DNA of 64,000 bases from the NCBI GenBank assembly GCA_030562195.1, contig JAUJPP010000005.1, positions 10,102,826 through 10,166,825 of the forward strand, written 5' to 3'. The notes under the pieces were generated by a model. The model worked only from the letters and a program-made list of their open reading frames with translations. It was not told where the DNA came from and searched no databases. Of the stretch, positions 50,001 to 60,000 are shown piece by piece (position 1 is the stretch's first letter; each line of letters opens with the position of its first letter). A program made the position numbers and the translations under genes. The stretch comes from Nipponacmea schrenckii (taxonomy: Eukaryota > Mollusca > Gastropoda > Lottiidae).

Positions 50001-52636
50001 TGTTATGAATTGTATCATTTGGTGATATCATTTCAGGTCTCTGGTATTTGGTGGTATTGGAATGGTCATTGGGCATGAAATAACACACGGTTTCGATGAT
50101 GAAGGTATGTTGTGGTACTCAGTGGAATACATCCCCCATTCGCTTCTGTGAAAAAAAAAATACTTCCTAAAACTCTACCCTTCCTAAATCCGCACCCTCA
50201 TTTTGTAACACCCATCCCGAATATATATAGGCTTCCACTGAAGTCTGTCTAAATCTTTTAATCGTCTACGTCGTAAAATTGAATCCTTCATAATCATAGA
50301 ACATGATGGAAATGGAATGAAATGAAAGGAGTTTTACGTCCTACTCTTTTGGACCTTATTGGCTAATTAAGGCGGAACTGGGTGGAAAGTAATGCAGTTA
50401 AGTCATAAGCAGTATCATCTGTTAAGAAACGAAACACTCTGAATGGCCAGAAAAGAAATACGGGAACTCTTTTTGTAGTTTTGTATTATCGTTGTTATCG
50501 TTGTAGCAATAATTGTGACGGGTTTATTTTTCAGGTCGACAGTTTGATAGTCAAGGTAACCTGCGATACTGGTGGAGTCGAGAATCCTTGAGGAAGTTTA
50601 CACAGTTAGCTAAATGTATTGATAACCAATATTCTAATTACTCCATCAATGGAGAACGTGTAAGTTTCTTCTTCTAATCGTAAGACTCATCTCAATAAGA
50701 AGACAAGGTTTGATGTGAGTAGCACGTATTTATCTGGGGGAGCCGTAGTGGCTCAGTGGGTTAGACGCTTGTCACTAACCTGAAGGTCCCGGGTTCAATC
50801 CCGGCAAAAGTCGAGATTAACCTTTGGATTTTTCAGCCCGGTTTCCCCTTGTCAGTGATGCAGGTTCGGATGGGACAATAAACCGAGGCCCCGTGTGCTA
50901 CAGACTGTGCCCGTTAAAGATCCCTCGACAGTTGGAAATCGAAAAAGAGCAGGCTAATGCCGCTGTCCTGGCAAAATTTCCCTCATAGCACACTGAATGG
51001 CTTTGCCCGTCTTCATTAGCCCATAAGGTGCAGATTGTCGTCTGCTACAATCAGTAGCCAGCTATATTGAAATAGCTCTGACATTTAGGCCCGATTAAAG
51101 AGACGGTCTCTACCTCAACCTCCACCAGCCATCTTGTGATATATATATATTTATAATATTTATACATATTTTGTTGTTAAAGCTTTGCATTTCATTGTTG
51201 TATGGGTCACCGACCTTAAGAAACTGAATAAAGATTTATTTATTTATTTATTTATTTAAGGTGCAGAAAAGTAGGACGTAAAACTTCATTCATTTCATTT
51301 ATTCACGTATTTATCTGGATTTTCTAATGATCTATGCATTGAATTTTTGTCTCTTTCAGGTACGAGGGAATCAAACAGTAGGAGAAAATATAGCTGATAA
51401 CGGTGGAGTTGTCGCTGCTTATAAAGTAAGTTATCTCCCTTGGAGACGAAGTTGAACGTCTTGTACAACCAGACCAACAGGGGCGAAGCGTAGCCTACAG
51501 GGAAGCGGAGGTGAAAACCATGTAACTAAGAGACAGTTATTTGATTTTTTTTCTTTGAAGGAGCGTTCGAATATAAGAGTGATCACGCTACGCCCCTGCA
51601 GAGCAAAAAATACAGATGCAAAATACCACCGCAAAATGCCTTGTCCATAAATGGTTGGTATCTTTATAAATTTGATGAAGAATCTGGACCAACCTAGGAC
51701 AATCCATTTGGAGAGATCGGCGCTCTCTATCAACTTCTAGAAAACACGTTTTGTATTGCAGGCTTATAAAAGTTGGAAAGAACACGAAGAGATACGATAT
51801 GGCCGACTGCCTGGTTTAAATTTAACAGCTAATCAGCTATTTTTTGTTAATTTTGCTCAGGTAAGAAGTGACCACCATTTATACTGAATCCCTAGTGACT
51901 CGACACAAATAAAAAGGTCCTACAAAAAGCACAAAGCACTAATAATTCTTCTTTCACCTTTCACTTTTGTCCATCAAAAACTTTAACGGCGGGAAAATGT
52001 TTGAGCAACTGCAAGGGAAGTAATTCAATTATCGCTTTGATAGTCTCGAACGTTAAGCATGAAGGTGCAATCTGTCAAAGCATTGATTGTGAATTCAAGG
52101 TAAAATCCTTTGATTAACTACTTTCCTTCTAAGATTTATTTTATATTTTGAACAGATTTGGTGTTCAGTGTCATCACCGGAAGCAGATAGAAATACATTG
52201 TTAACAGATTCTCACAGCCCTGGAGAATTCAGGTAGGAATGGGCGTGGTTATTTCTTGCATACATATACATATAAGATTCCACTAAACCCCTATTATCCA
52301 GAATCACTTTGTCTCTTCATGAATGCGAAGACAAAAGAGGTCATGGTGTCCAAGACCAACAGTTGAAATCTCTGACATTGGAAGAGTACGCTATTACCGA
52401 TGTTCCGGAAACATGTCCGTCATTGCATACGGTATGTTTCGTCTGTCTTCACTAATCAGGTAAAGATGTCAATCTTCTCTAGTCCTAAAAGGATCTTCAA
52501 AATCAGACGTAAAACTCAATTTCATTTCTCTTCCAGAGTTATTGGTAGTTTATCGAATAATGACGATTTCGCAGAAGTATTCAATTGCCCTAAAGGTTCG
52601 CCAATGAATCCTGTCAAGAAGTGTAAAGTTTGGTGA
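38671..52636 (+). CDS. M13 zinc metalloendopeptidase 1 (neprilysin/ECE-like), 22 exons
   Basis: Coding exons: 38671-38708, 40971-41098, 43431-43478, 43817-43978, 44495-44578, 44942-45144, 45450-45629, 46047-46133, 46547-46680, 46866-46959, 47542-47670, 47937-48035, 48395-48472, 48831-48934, 49212-49270, 49538-49589, 50037-50104, 50535-50659, 51360-51425, 51762-51860, 52156-52232, 52537-52636. They join to 737 residues. The protein should be a type II membrane ectoenzyme that cleaves extracellular peptides. It has a short cytoplasmic N-terminus, membrane anchor (about 25-46), the CMSREC and [14 protein letters not shown] motifs that open the M13 ectodomain, NAYY (532-535), HEITH (573-577), ENIADNGG (633-640), DSHSPG (His699, Arg705) and C-terminal CKVW. 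All residues expected for activity are present. The start (AACAGTATGG) has A at -3 and G at +4 and splices in frame. Whether it is a neprilysin or an ECE orthologue cannot be told by eye. Confidence 0.93.
39520..39702. mobile_element. Foldback (inverted-repeat) element
   Basis: Two imperfect inverted arms of about 85 bp (outer ends TTTCAATATTTATAACAAAA on one strand or the other; inner ends around GACAAGTG) flank a spacer of about 10 bp (TCTTCTTCAG). The RNA or single strand would form one long hairpin. It lies in intron 1 of M13 gene 1. The left arm contains a hammerhead-like core on the minus strand. No clear target-site duplication was found. Confidence 0.75.
39584..39614 (-). ncRNA. Hammerhead-ribozyme-like core in the foldback element
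   Basis: Minus strand: CTGAAGA, one base, GACAAG, loop AGAACA, CTTGTC, then GAAAC. The 6-bp stem is perfect. The spacing equals that of the core at 4514-4545. The second arm of the foldback keeps only the stem's 3' part (CACTTGTCGAAGC). Confidence 0.45.
40203..40269 (-). mobile_element. 5'-truncated SINE family A tail with TSD
   Basis: Reverse-orientation tail (GAGTTTTACGTCCTACTTTT, then CACCTTATGGGCTAACGAAG) between two 14-bp direct repeats TATTAATAAAAGGA at 40189-40202 and 40270-40283. Intron 1 of M13 gene 1. Confidence 0.8.
40540..40880. repeat. 27-bp minisatellite (GCCTTCCTTATC GCCATCGTCCTCGTC)
   Basis: About ten units built from 3-bp-periodic CGTC/CCTCGTC sequence, ending about 90 bp before exon 2 of M13 gene 1. 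Both strands are open in several frames (a Leu/Val/Ile-rich one on plus, Arg/Thr/Met- and Asp/Glu-rich ones on minus). I read it as an intronic repeat, not a gene. Confidence 0.85.
41190..42050. repeat. 37/74-bp minisatellite in intron 2 of M13 gene 1
   Basis: More than 20 units of AGGATATCCYAGGTTCTTAT or AACTTC plus CTAACACTGTTTCT. The left half alternates two 37-bp variants (a 74-bp higher-order unit with GTATAGAAAACCCTAGG); the right half repeats a single 37-bp variant. AGGATATCCT is a perfect palindrome in each full unit. Confidence 0.85.
44050..44236 (+). mobile_element. SINE family A, headless
   Basis: Body and tail in plus orientation: GTGTGCTAAAGGC, AAAGATCCCTCGACAGTTG, GGCTTTGCCCAGC, AAGCCCATAAAGTGCAGAG, CGTAAAACTCCATTCATTCC. 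No tRNA-like head. It lies in the intron between M13 gene 1 exons 4 and 5. Confidence 0.75.
45637..45822 (-). mobile_element. SINE inserted at a splice donor, TSD duplicates the donor
   Basis: Reverse-orientation SINE family A (tail AGTTTTACGTCCTGCACTTT at left, CAGTTTATTGTCCCATCC further right). It is flanked by perfect 14-bp direct repeats GGCGAATGTAAGTA at 45623-45636 and 45823-45836. Each repeat contains the last 7 bases of M13 gene 1 exon 7 and the donor GTAAGTA, so the gene now has two identical 5' splice sites 200 bp apart. Confidence 0.9.
49212..52636 (+). CDS. M13 gene 1, catalytic-domain exons
   Basis: Eight exons carry the active site. Exon 15 has NAYY for substrate-backbone binding. 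Exon 17 has HEITHGFDD, giving two zinc-binding His and the catalytic Glu. Exon 19 has ENIADNGG, giving the third zinc ligand Glu633 and Asp637. Exon 21 has SHSPGEFR, with the transition-state His699 and substrate-binding Arg705. Exon 22 ends with CKVW. Roles are by correspondence with human neprilysin. The intron before exon 19 holds a complete SINE with a nested insertion. Confidence 0.92.
50300..50375 (-). mobile_element. SINE family A tail fragment
   Basis: Reverse-orientation tail: GGAGTTTTACGTCCTACTCT, GGACCTTATTGGCTAATTAA, GGCGGAAC. It lies in the intron between M13 gene 1 exons 17 and 18. No clear target-site duplication. Confidence 0.7.
50738..51303 (+). mobile_element. Complete tRNA-derived SINE (family A reference copy)
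   Basis: The head has a perfect A box (TGGCTCAGTGG) and B box (GGTTCAATCCC), both Pol III consensus. The body and the tail (GTAGGACGTAAAACTTCATT) follow. Perfect 15-bp target-site duplications CACGTATTTATCTGG lie at 50723-50737 and 51304-51318. The element is split by the nested insertion at 51035-51257. It ends about 40 bp before the acceptor of M13 gene 1 exon 19. Intact boxes make it the best candidate here for a recently active master-like copy. Confidence 0.9.
51035..51257 (+). mobile_element. 5'-truncated LINE-type 3' end nested in the SINE
   Basis: A 223-bp insert ends GAAACTGAATAAAG followed by TTTATTTATT-type repeats. It is flanked by perfect 10-bp repeats AAGGTGCAGA (51025-51034 and 51258-51267). 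The poly-(TTTA) 3' tail and 5' truncation are typical of non-LTR retrotransposition. The superfamily cannot be assigned by eye. Confidence 0.75.
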
Positions 52637-52926
52637 TTGGTTGAAAATTCAATATGGAGGTGAACATTCCGAGTCTTAACCAATCAAAATGTGCCTTTTA
52701 TTTATCTTTGAAAATCAGGGATAGCAACAAACAACCACCTCTCTAACTATGTTTCAAGTCGCTCAGTAAGGCGTCAAAGATGTTCATAGCCTTTCTTTAC
52801 CTTCTTCATCAAAAATTGAAAACTGAACAGCAATATCCGCTCACTCTCTGAAGCTGAACTGCGGTTACCTTGCCCATCACCTTGATTACAAAAAAACAAA
52901 CCTTAATGCAATGTAATGCACATGGT

Positions 52927-52932
52927 AATAAA
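52927..52932 (+). terminator. Candidate poly(A) signal, M13 gene 1
   Basis: AATAAA 290 bp past the stop codon. A second AATAAA at 54079-54084 would extend the transcript across the 44-bp array. Confidence 0.4.
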
Positions 52933-53311
52933 AGTAAGTGTGTGTCTCAAATTATTTATACCTTTAAGTGGAAAGCAGTTAATATCTGGTACATTACTGT
53001 TCCAATACGAATTTCAAAAATTCTTCTTCAGGGTGTCGGGGTGGTTTCATTTATTTCTTGTACCTATTAAAGTTGTGTATATTATAATATTTTTTGTCGT
53101 GAAATTTTATATTTTTAAATTTTTTGCATGATTATATGTTTTGTTTTTAAATCTTTTTAAATTACCTTTCTAAAGGCTTCTTCATGCCTACATATTTTGT
53201 AAGGAACCAACTGATAGACAAGAAACTCGGACCCTGGCTAGCAACCAGTTGGTTGTTGTTGTTTTGTTCAGAAACGGCTGATAGACAGGATCCTTAAGAG
53301 CCCAACATGTT

Positions 53312-53935
53312 GTTAAGGCCCAGCTGGTAGACAGGATCATTCAAAACCATATTTTTACCATGACCAGCTGGTAGACAGGATTATTCAAAACCATATTTTT
53401 TATCTTGACCAGCTGGTAGACAGGATTATTCAAAACCATATTTTTACCTTGACCAGCTGGTAAACAGGATTATTCAAAACCATATTTTTACCTTAACCAG
53501 CTGATAGACAGGATTATTCAAAACCATATTTTTTATCTTGAACAGCTGGTAGATAGGATTATTCAAAACCATATTTTTTATAATCTTTATATTTTTTATC
53601 TTGAACAGCTGGTAAACAGGATTATTCAAAACCATATTTTTACCTTGACCAGCTGGTAGACAGGATTATTCAAAAACATATATTTTATCTTGAACAGTTG
53701 GTAGATAGGATTATTCAAAACCATATTTTTTATCTTGAACAGTTGGTAAACAGGATTATTCAAAACCATATTTTTACCTTGACCAGCTGGTAAACAGGAT
53801 TATTCAAAACCATATTTTTTATCTTGACCAGCTGGTAGACAGGATTATTCAAAACCATATTTTTTATCTTGAACAGCTGGTAAACAGGATTATTCAAAAC
53901 CATATTTTTACCTTAACCAGCTGATAGACAGGATT
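53312..53935. repeat. 44-45-bp minisatellite between the convergent M13 genes
   Basis: About 14 units of GACCAGCTGGTAGACAGGAT plus TATTCAAAACCATATTTTTA. It occupies a third of the 1.8 kb between the two stop codons. Variants alternate GTAGACAGG and GTAAACAGG. The rest of the intergenic stretch (52637-54429) is AT-rich with no other gene. Confidence 0.9.
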
Positions 53936-54000
53936 CTCAAGAATCTGGTTTTTTTTATCATTGTAATTTATGGATACTTCTGTTATCCCAATATCCATTT

Positions 54001-54006
54001 TTTATT
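54001..54006 (-). terminator. Candidate poly(A) signal, M13 gene 2
   Basis: AATAAA on the minus strand, about 425 bp past the stop codon of M13 gene 2. If M13 gene 1 used the site at 54079, the two 3' ends would overlap. Confidence 0.35.
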
Positions 54007-54429
54007 TTTTATTGTCTATAAACTAGAGCATTTTAGACATATTTACTTAATTTTAGTAATATCTTGTACATATGACTTAATAAAAAATACAATTTTTATA
54101 TTGAAGCATTTTTCATTTATATACCTTAACAAACTATACTAATTTTCATATTTGTCGACAAAGAATCTCTATTGCAACTATTTGCTTTTATACTGAAAAC
54201 GTCACAAAGGAAGCTTTTTAGCATAAGGTTGAAATCTAAATCATTGTATAGTCTCGTATCGTATTTCCTTTACCGGCTGACAGAGCACCAGCTATCTGTA
54301 AACATTTCTGGTTAAGTCGTATATTCAATATATGTCGATAAAAATCGGGTTTTGATTTAAAGCTATGTAACCGCTAACTAAGTTGATATCTGCAGGGTCT
54401 CCAATATCGCTTATATACTACAACGAATA

Positions 54430-57019
54430 TTACCAAATACGACATTTATGTTCCGGGTTCATTTTACTACCAGGTTTACATTGATACGCTTTGCTGAAAT
54501 CTTGACTGTTAGACAGTGCTCCCATTACCCTAAAAATATAGAATTAATATTTCGTCTGTAGCTCCTTTGATTATATAGATACTTGACTGTGTATGACGCA
54601 GGGTGAAAATTCTACCAAATAGACTTAACGATTGAAACGTCATAAAGCGCTTAGTTTGGAATAAGGACCTTTGACGTCTGACATCAAATTGGAACGGCGC
54701 AAACGTTATCAGTGGTAGTACCGATGGCACAGAAACACGCGTATTTTTTTGAGAAGCATGGGAGGCCCTTATTTCCCTACCAAAAAATACCTACTCTTAT
54801 CCAAAAATAACATATAATTGTCTATTTACCTGATTTTACCTGGGCTGTGAGAGTCGGATAGTATTTGGTTCTCGAGATCTTCAGGTCGTTGGACTCCACA
54901 GAAACTCTACGAAAACATTAGAATTAAAATTAAGCTACGTGTGACTCCAATACAACTAGATAGCATAGCACACCGGTCAACGGCTAAACTGACAAAGTTT
55001 GAGACCATGAGTTGCTCCCCTTTTACGAAAAACGTCTGAAACAATTGAGAGAGAACATTGGTTAACTCCGGTCACTGGTAGGTACAAATTGTGTTAGAGG
55101 GATTTATTTAGTCAACTTATTTAAAACAAGGTTTTAGAATTAGAGTTTTACATCTTATTCTAGTAAATTTAACTCACCCGAGCGAAGTTAAGAAAGAAAA
55201 GTTGATCGTGGCTAATATTTAATCCGGGTAGATGTTTAAACTCTTCTGGGTTTGTTTTTAACGCCTCCTTATAAGCCTATAATGCATAATGAAAACAACC
55301 CATATCTCTTTACCAGACAATTGGGGACAAAACAGTGCGTGTGCAATAAGGGGACATTTATCTGGGCTACGAAAAATTACTTTTTCGATTCTAGATCGAT
55401 TCTGAATTTTGAAATATACTCAAAGTTTCTGAAACATTTACCTTAAAAGCTACGTTGAGTCCACCGTTATCGGCAATATTTTCGCCTTGTGTATTCTCCC
55501 CCCTTATCTGAAAGATAACCTTGTTCTAGAGTTATCACCATTGCGCACTTCCGACGGTATTTTGTCCTATCAGAGCTGGTGACTGGGAAATGTTACGAGA
55601 GATATACTTACATGATTGCGCACTTCTAATAGTATTTTGGTCTATAAAAGCTGGTGACTGGGTAATATGTTTCATATTCCTTCAGTCTTATATCAGTGAT
55701 GCAGGTCTAACGAACTGAGATGGAGAGAGCGTGTAGTCGTTCGGAAGGGACAATAAACCGAGGTACACGTGTACACGTAAAAAATACTTCAACAGTTGGA
55801 ACTCGCTAAAAGAGTAAGCTCATGCCATATGCCAATATTCCAAGAGATATACGTACACCATTGCGCACTTCTAATAGTATTTTGGTCTATAAAAACTGTT
55901 GTCTAGGTAATTTTTAAAGAGATATACTTACATGATCATTACCAATAGTAAAATTAGAATACTGGTCAATTATACACTGAGCTAAATCATTGAAATTATC
56001 TGAAGAACTGTTCGTCCACCAAGATTTCAAATTTCCATCTTTATCATATTGTCTTCCTGGAATACATTAATAGAGCTTCGAGTGACTTCTATATAAATAT
56101 AAAGTATAGTTCACTGGTCAATGGCTATACTAACCAACTATGTGACCACGAGTTGCTCCCCTTTAACAAAAAAAACATGGTCATGGTATTTCAATTGCAT
56201 ACAACTACACGTTAAGCCAAATATCAGATTGGTTGAGTGACTATCTACTATCAACAATTATCCCACCAACAGCACTATTGACTCATAAAAGTTATCCTTG
56301 TTGGATTTCTGAAATAACACTGAATACCCAGTTATTTCTTCCAGTCTTCCGGGCTGCGTTCGCTATCTATATAGATGATTGCCAACATGCATACAGAAGA
56401 TATACAAATCAAAGTACCTATATCGTCGAAGCCGTGGGTTATTTCATGTCCAATTATCAAACCAATTCCTCCATACATCAACGATCTGAAACCGAAGTTG
56501 AATTCGGCTTTTATTCAAATTTAATCGTTAGATAACACGAAACCGGTTAACAGTTTGTGATCAATTGAGAGCCAACAATTATTATTGATATAGGCTTCTA
56601 TTTAATATAAGTCTATATCCATAATAACTGTTGTCTCTTAATGTGCAGTGATACTTGTAAATGTCTTAGATGTATCAGATAGTACCAAGAGTGTATTGTC
56701 GAATAAATATAGAAAATATGAGCAGTAAAGTTGATACATACCGCGGGTAACCTATTTCATAAAATGGTGGCTGAAGAATTCCGGCAAGTATCGCTGAAAA
56801 TATTAAACAACAAATTATATAGGCTTAGTGAAATGGCTTTAACATTAATTGTACGACGATGCAATATCTTAATTGTGCTTTTCAATATATGAAATTAAAA
56901 CAAAAAGAAGTGTTCGATGGTGAAACGGAAACTATCATTTTATTAGATGAATAAACTCACTTATAACATTTTCTTTTGGATCGTAATGAGCATTTACTTG
57001 TGCTGCTCCGTCAGACCAC
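54430..57019 (-). CDS. M13 gene 2, catalytic-domain exons
   Basis: Exon 17 (56418-56485) has [12 protein letters not shown]. Exon 19 (55442-55507) has GENIADNGG. Exon 21 (54830-54906) has [11 protein letters not shown]. Exon 22 ends NPEHKCRIW and TAA. Zinc ligands, catalytic Glu and the transition-state His/Arg are all kept, so the enzyme should be active. The changed NAHY in exon 15 (56961-57019) lies in the substrate-binding strand and might alter specificity. Confidence 0.9.
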
Positions 57020-60000
57020 CTACAATATAAAATTGTGACCAATTAGTAAATTCACATACAACATTTTAAACTTTGGTTCACAAGTCCGCTGTGACAGGGA
57101 TCCTTTTTTCAGTTTGTCCTTGGCCAAACCCTTTGGCATTAATCTTTGCCGGATTATCCGTACCCATGTACAGTTGGATCGACTGGAATGTTCTGAAAGG
57201 CCAAGTTATTTATTATGGTCGACGGTTGGCAAGAGACCACCCTTTACTGTGTTTCGAATATCGGACAAATGACTTGTAAACGGATGCATTGGACTGACTA
57301 ATTTACACTTTCATATCAACATATTTAAGAATTAAACGAAATTCTGTACTTATTCTTATTCACGCGATTCTTCCATCGTTCAATTTTCTTAAAGTTGTCT
57401 TTCACGTTATGTCTTGTTTTATTGATAACATTTCTAAAGAAATGATATTCGCTTATTTTTACCTACAATAAACAAATATCATTAGATTGGTATGAGATCA
57501 TTATCAGCAGCAGCACCAACAAATAATATCATTCACAAATCTCTTTTTGTCAATCAACTCGTTTGATAGGCATTCTTTCTATGATAAAGTAGCCTGTAGA
57601 GTAGAATCACTTTTTTAATAACTTACATCTTTGTGTTCATCATCCAGTAACGTATCGTTTTTTATCCACTCTGGGTAGGCGATTCTATGTCTCATAGCGT
57701 CTACCTAAACGTACAAGATATTTGCCAAATTAAATTTGCCCCAAAGAGAATTAAGGAATCGTTTGGCAAGATACCGGATATGACAATTAGTAAAGTTACC
57801 GAAATTACTATGTGAACTGTCTAAAGTGTCTAAAGTGGTTAAAGCTACTGGTACGTAGAAATCATACCATACATATACCGAATTTGCCCCATAGCGTATT
57901 CAAACATCTTTAATAAGAAAGGGGTACCAAACTTAGAATAACTACAATTAACGCATTAATTTCTATCTCGCAATAATTTGTAGCCTTACAGTATGTGGAT
58001 TGTCCACAAATATACTGTTATGAAATAGATAAATACAGAGCTACAGATCTAAAAAAAAAACTTTAACAATTACATGTGCGGTATTGTGTATACTTCTGTA
58101 AACATTTGTCTTTCGAAATGTCACGACTTCAGGATCTCACCTTTTGTAAAGCCCGTTTCTTTGTATCTTCATCCATCCAGGAAGAGTCGAGGAGTATTTC
58201 ACTGAAAGAATCTTTAATGTTCTGGATGAGCTTCTTCGTCTGAAATATATAAGCAAATTAATGTATAGAATAAAACTTTCCTAAGACACGACCACCCCCC
58301 CCCCCCCACTTTCTACTTCCATTTTCCTGTCTTTAACTTAGCCAGTAACAAACAACTACTCACATTGTTCTTGGCCTCTTCGTCAACATAATGATCTACA
58401 TACATCCTACCAACTGAGGTAGGGAAGAGAGCGTTGGTATATGAAACACAAGTCTTCCATCGGTCTTCTTCTTGCTTCCTACCAGTCATTATCTGTAATG
58501 AAAGCAATATTTAATCATCTTTACAGGTCACCAATCCGTTATGAGTTTTATTATTTAAAGAGCATTGAGCATTTAAATGTTTTTATATTACTTATAACAC
58601 ATCCTTTACAGAGATACTATCTTTACAGAGACTAGTCTTTACATAACTAGTCTTTACAGAGAACTAGTCTTTACAGAGAACTAGTCTTTACAGAGAACTA
58701 GTCTTTACAGAGAACTAGTCTTTACAGAGAACTAGTCTTTACAGAGAACTAGTCTTTACAGAAAACTAGTTTTTACAGAGAACTAGTCTTTACAGAGAAC
58801 TAGTCTTTACAGAGAACTAGTCTTTACAGAGAACTACTCTTTACAGAGAATTATTCTTTACAGATAACTAGTCTTTACAGAGAACTAGTCTTTACAGAGC
58901 ACTAATCTTTACGGAACATTAGTCTTTCAGAAAACAAATATTAGAGCACTTCTATCTTCACAGAGAACTAGTCTTTACAGAGCACTATGCTTTACGGAAC
59001 ATTAGTCTTTACGGAACATATTCTTTACAGATAATTAGTCTTTACAGAGAACTAGTCTTTACAGAGCACTAATCTTTACGGAACATAAGTCTTTACGGAA
59101 CATAAGTCTTTAAACAAAAAGAGCACAATTAGTCTTCACAGAGAACTAGTCTTTACAGAGCACTAATCTTTACGGAACATAAGTCTTTACGGAACATAAG
59201 TCTTTGCAGAATACAAAATATATTAGAGCACTATTCTAATATAGGGAAAATGCTTAAAAGAGAACGTCTTTTCTTGATAATCCACTCAAAAAAGGAAACA
59301 ATTGTGGCCATAATATTACCCTATAATAATCCTGACCAAGCAGCCGATATTCTGCAGATAAATATGGTATCGCTTCCAAGACAAATCTCGTCATCATATA
59401 ATTGGTTAAAATTCTGTAATCATAGAAAAATAAAAATCATTATGCGTAAAATATCGCGGCTCATCGTACGATATACCTTAGCCGTGTATTATGTTCGAAG
59501 CGTTGAATAATGACTTAAGCTTTAGTTCAATATAAAAAGACTATGCATTAACACTTTAAATGGTGGAATAATCAGTGCTTACTCAATTGAGGTGTTCTTC
59601 ATTAAGGCGATAACACTGTTATTATAATCAGGCTCTCGAATTAAAACATGGCGTCCCGGTGTGATGAGAACATCGGCGATAATGTCAGGAAGGTCGCACA
59701 GATAACAGATCCAACACCACTAGAAATATACAGAAAAATGTGCATGAGTTGGGGAATATAACATATTAGTTAGGGAATACATTATAAGGAGTTTTCAGAT
59801 TTCAGAGGGGGGGGGGGGTATCCTTTTTGTTTAGCATTGAGACCCCCTCCATTTTTGCTCCCTGCTGCTACGGGTCTAGCACACAGCTTGTAGCATAAAG
59901 TATGTTACTTGTATGTTACGTATGTCTTTAATGAAAGATTGTGGGCAGTACACTCACCCCAGTTGTGACGTCCATTATAGAACTGATCTTAACCTTATTG

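Noticed and set aside
50741..50812. A functional tRNA gene
   Set aside because: A and B boxes are perfect, but there is no acceptor-stem pairing. The sequence continues into a SINE body with a target-site duplication.
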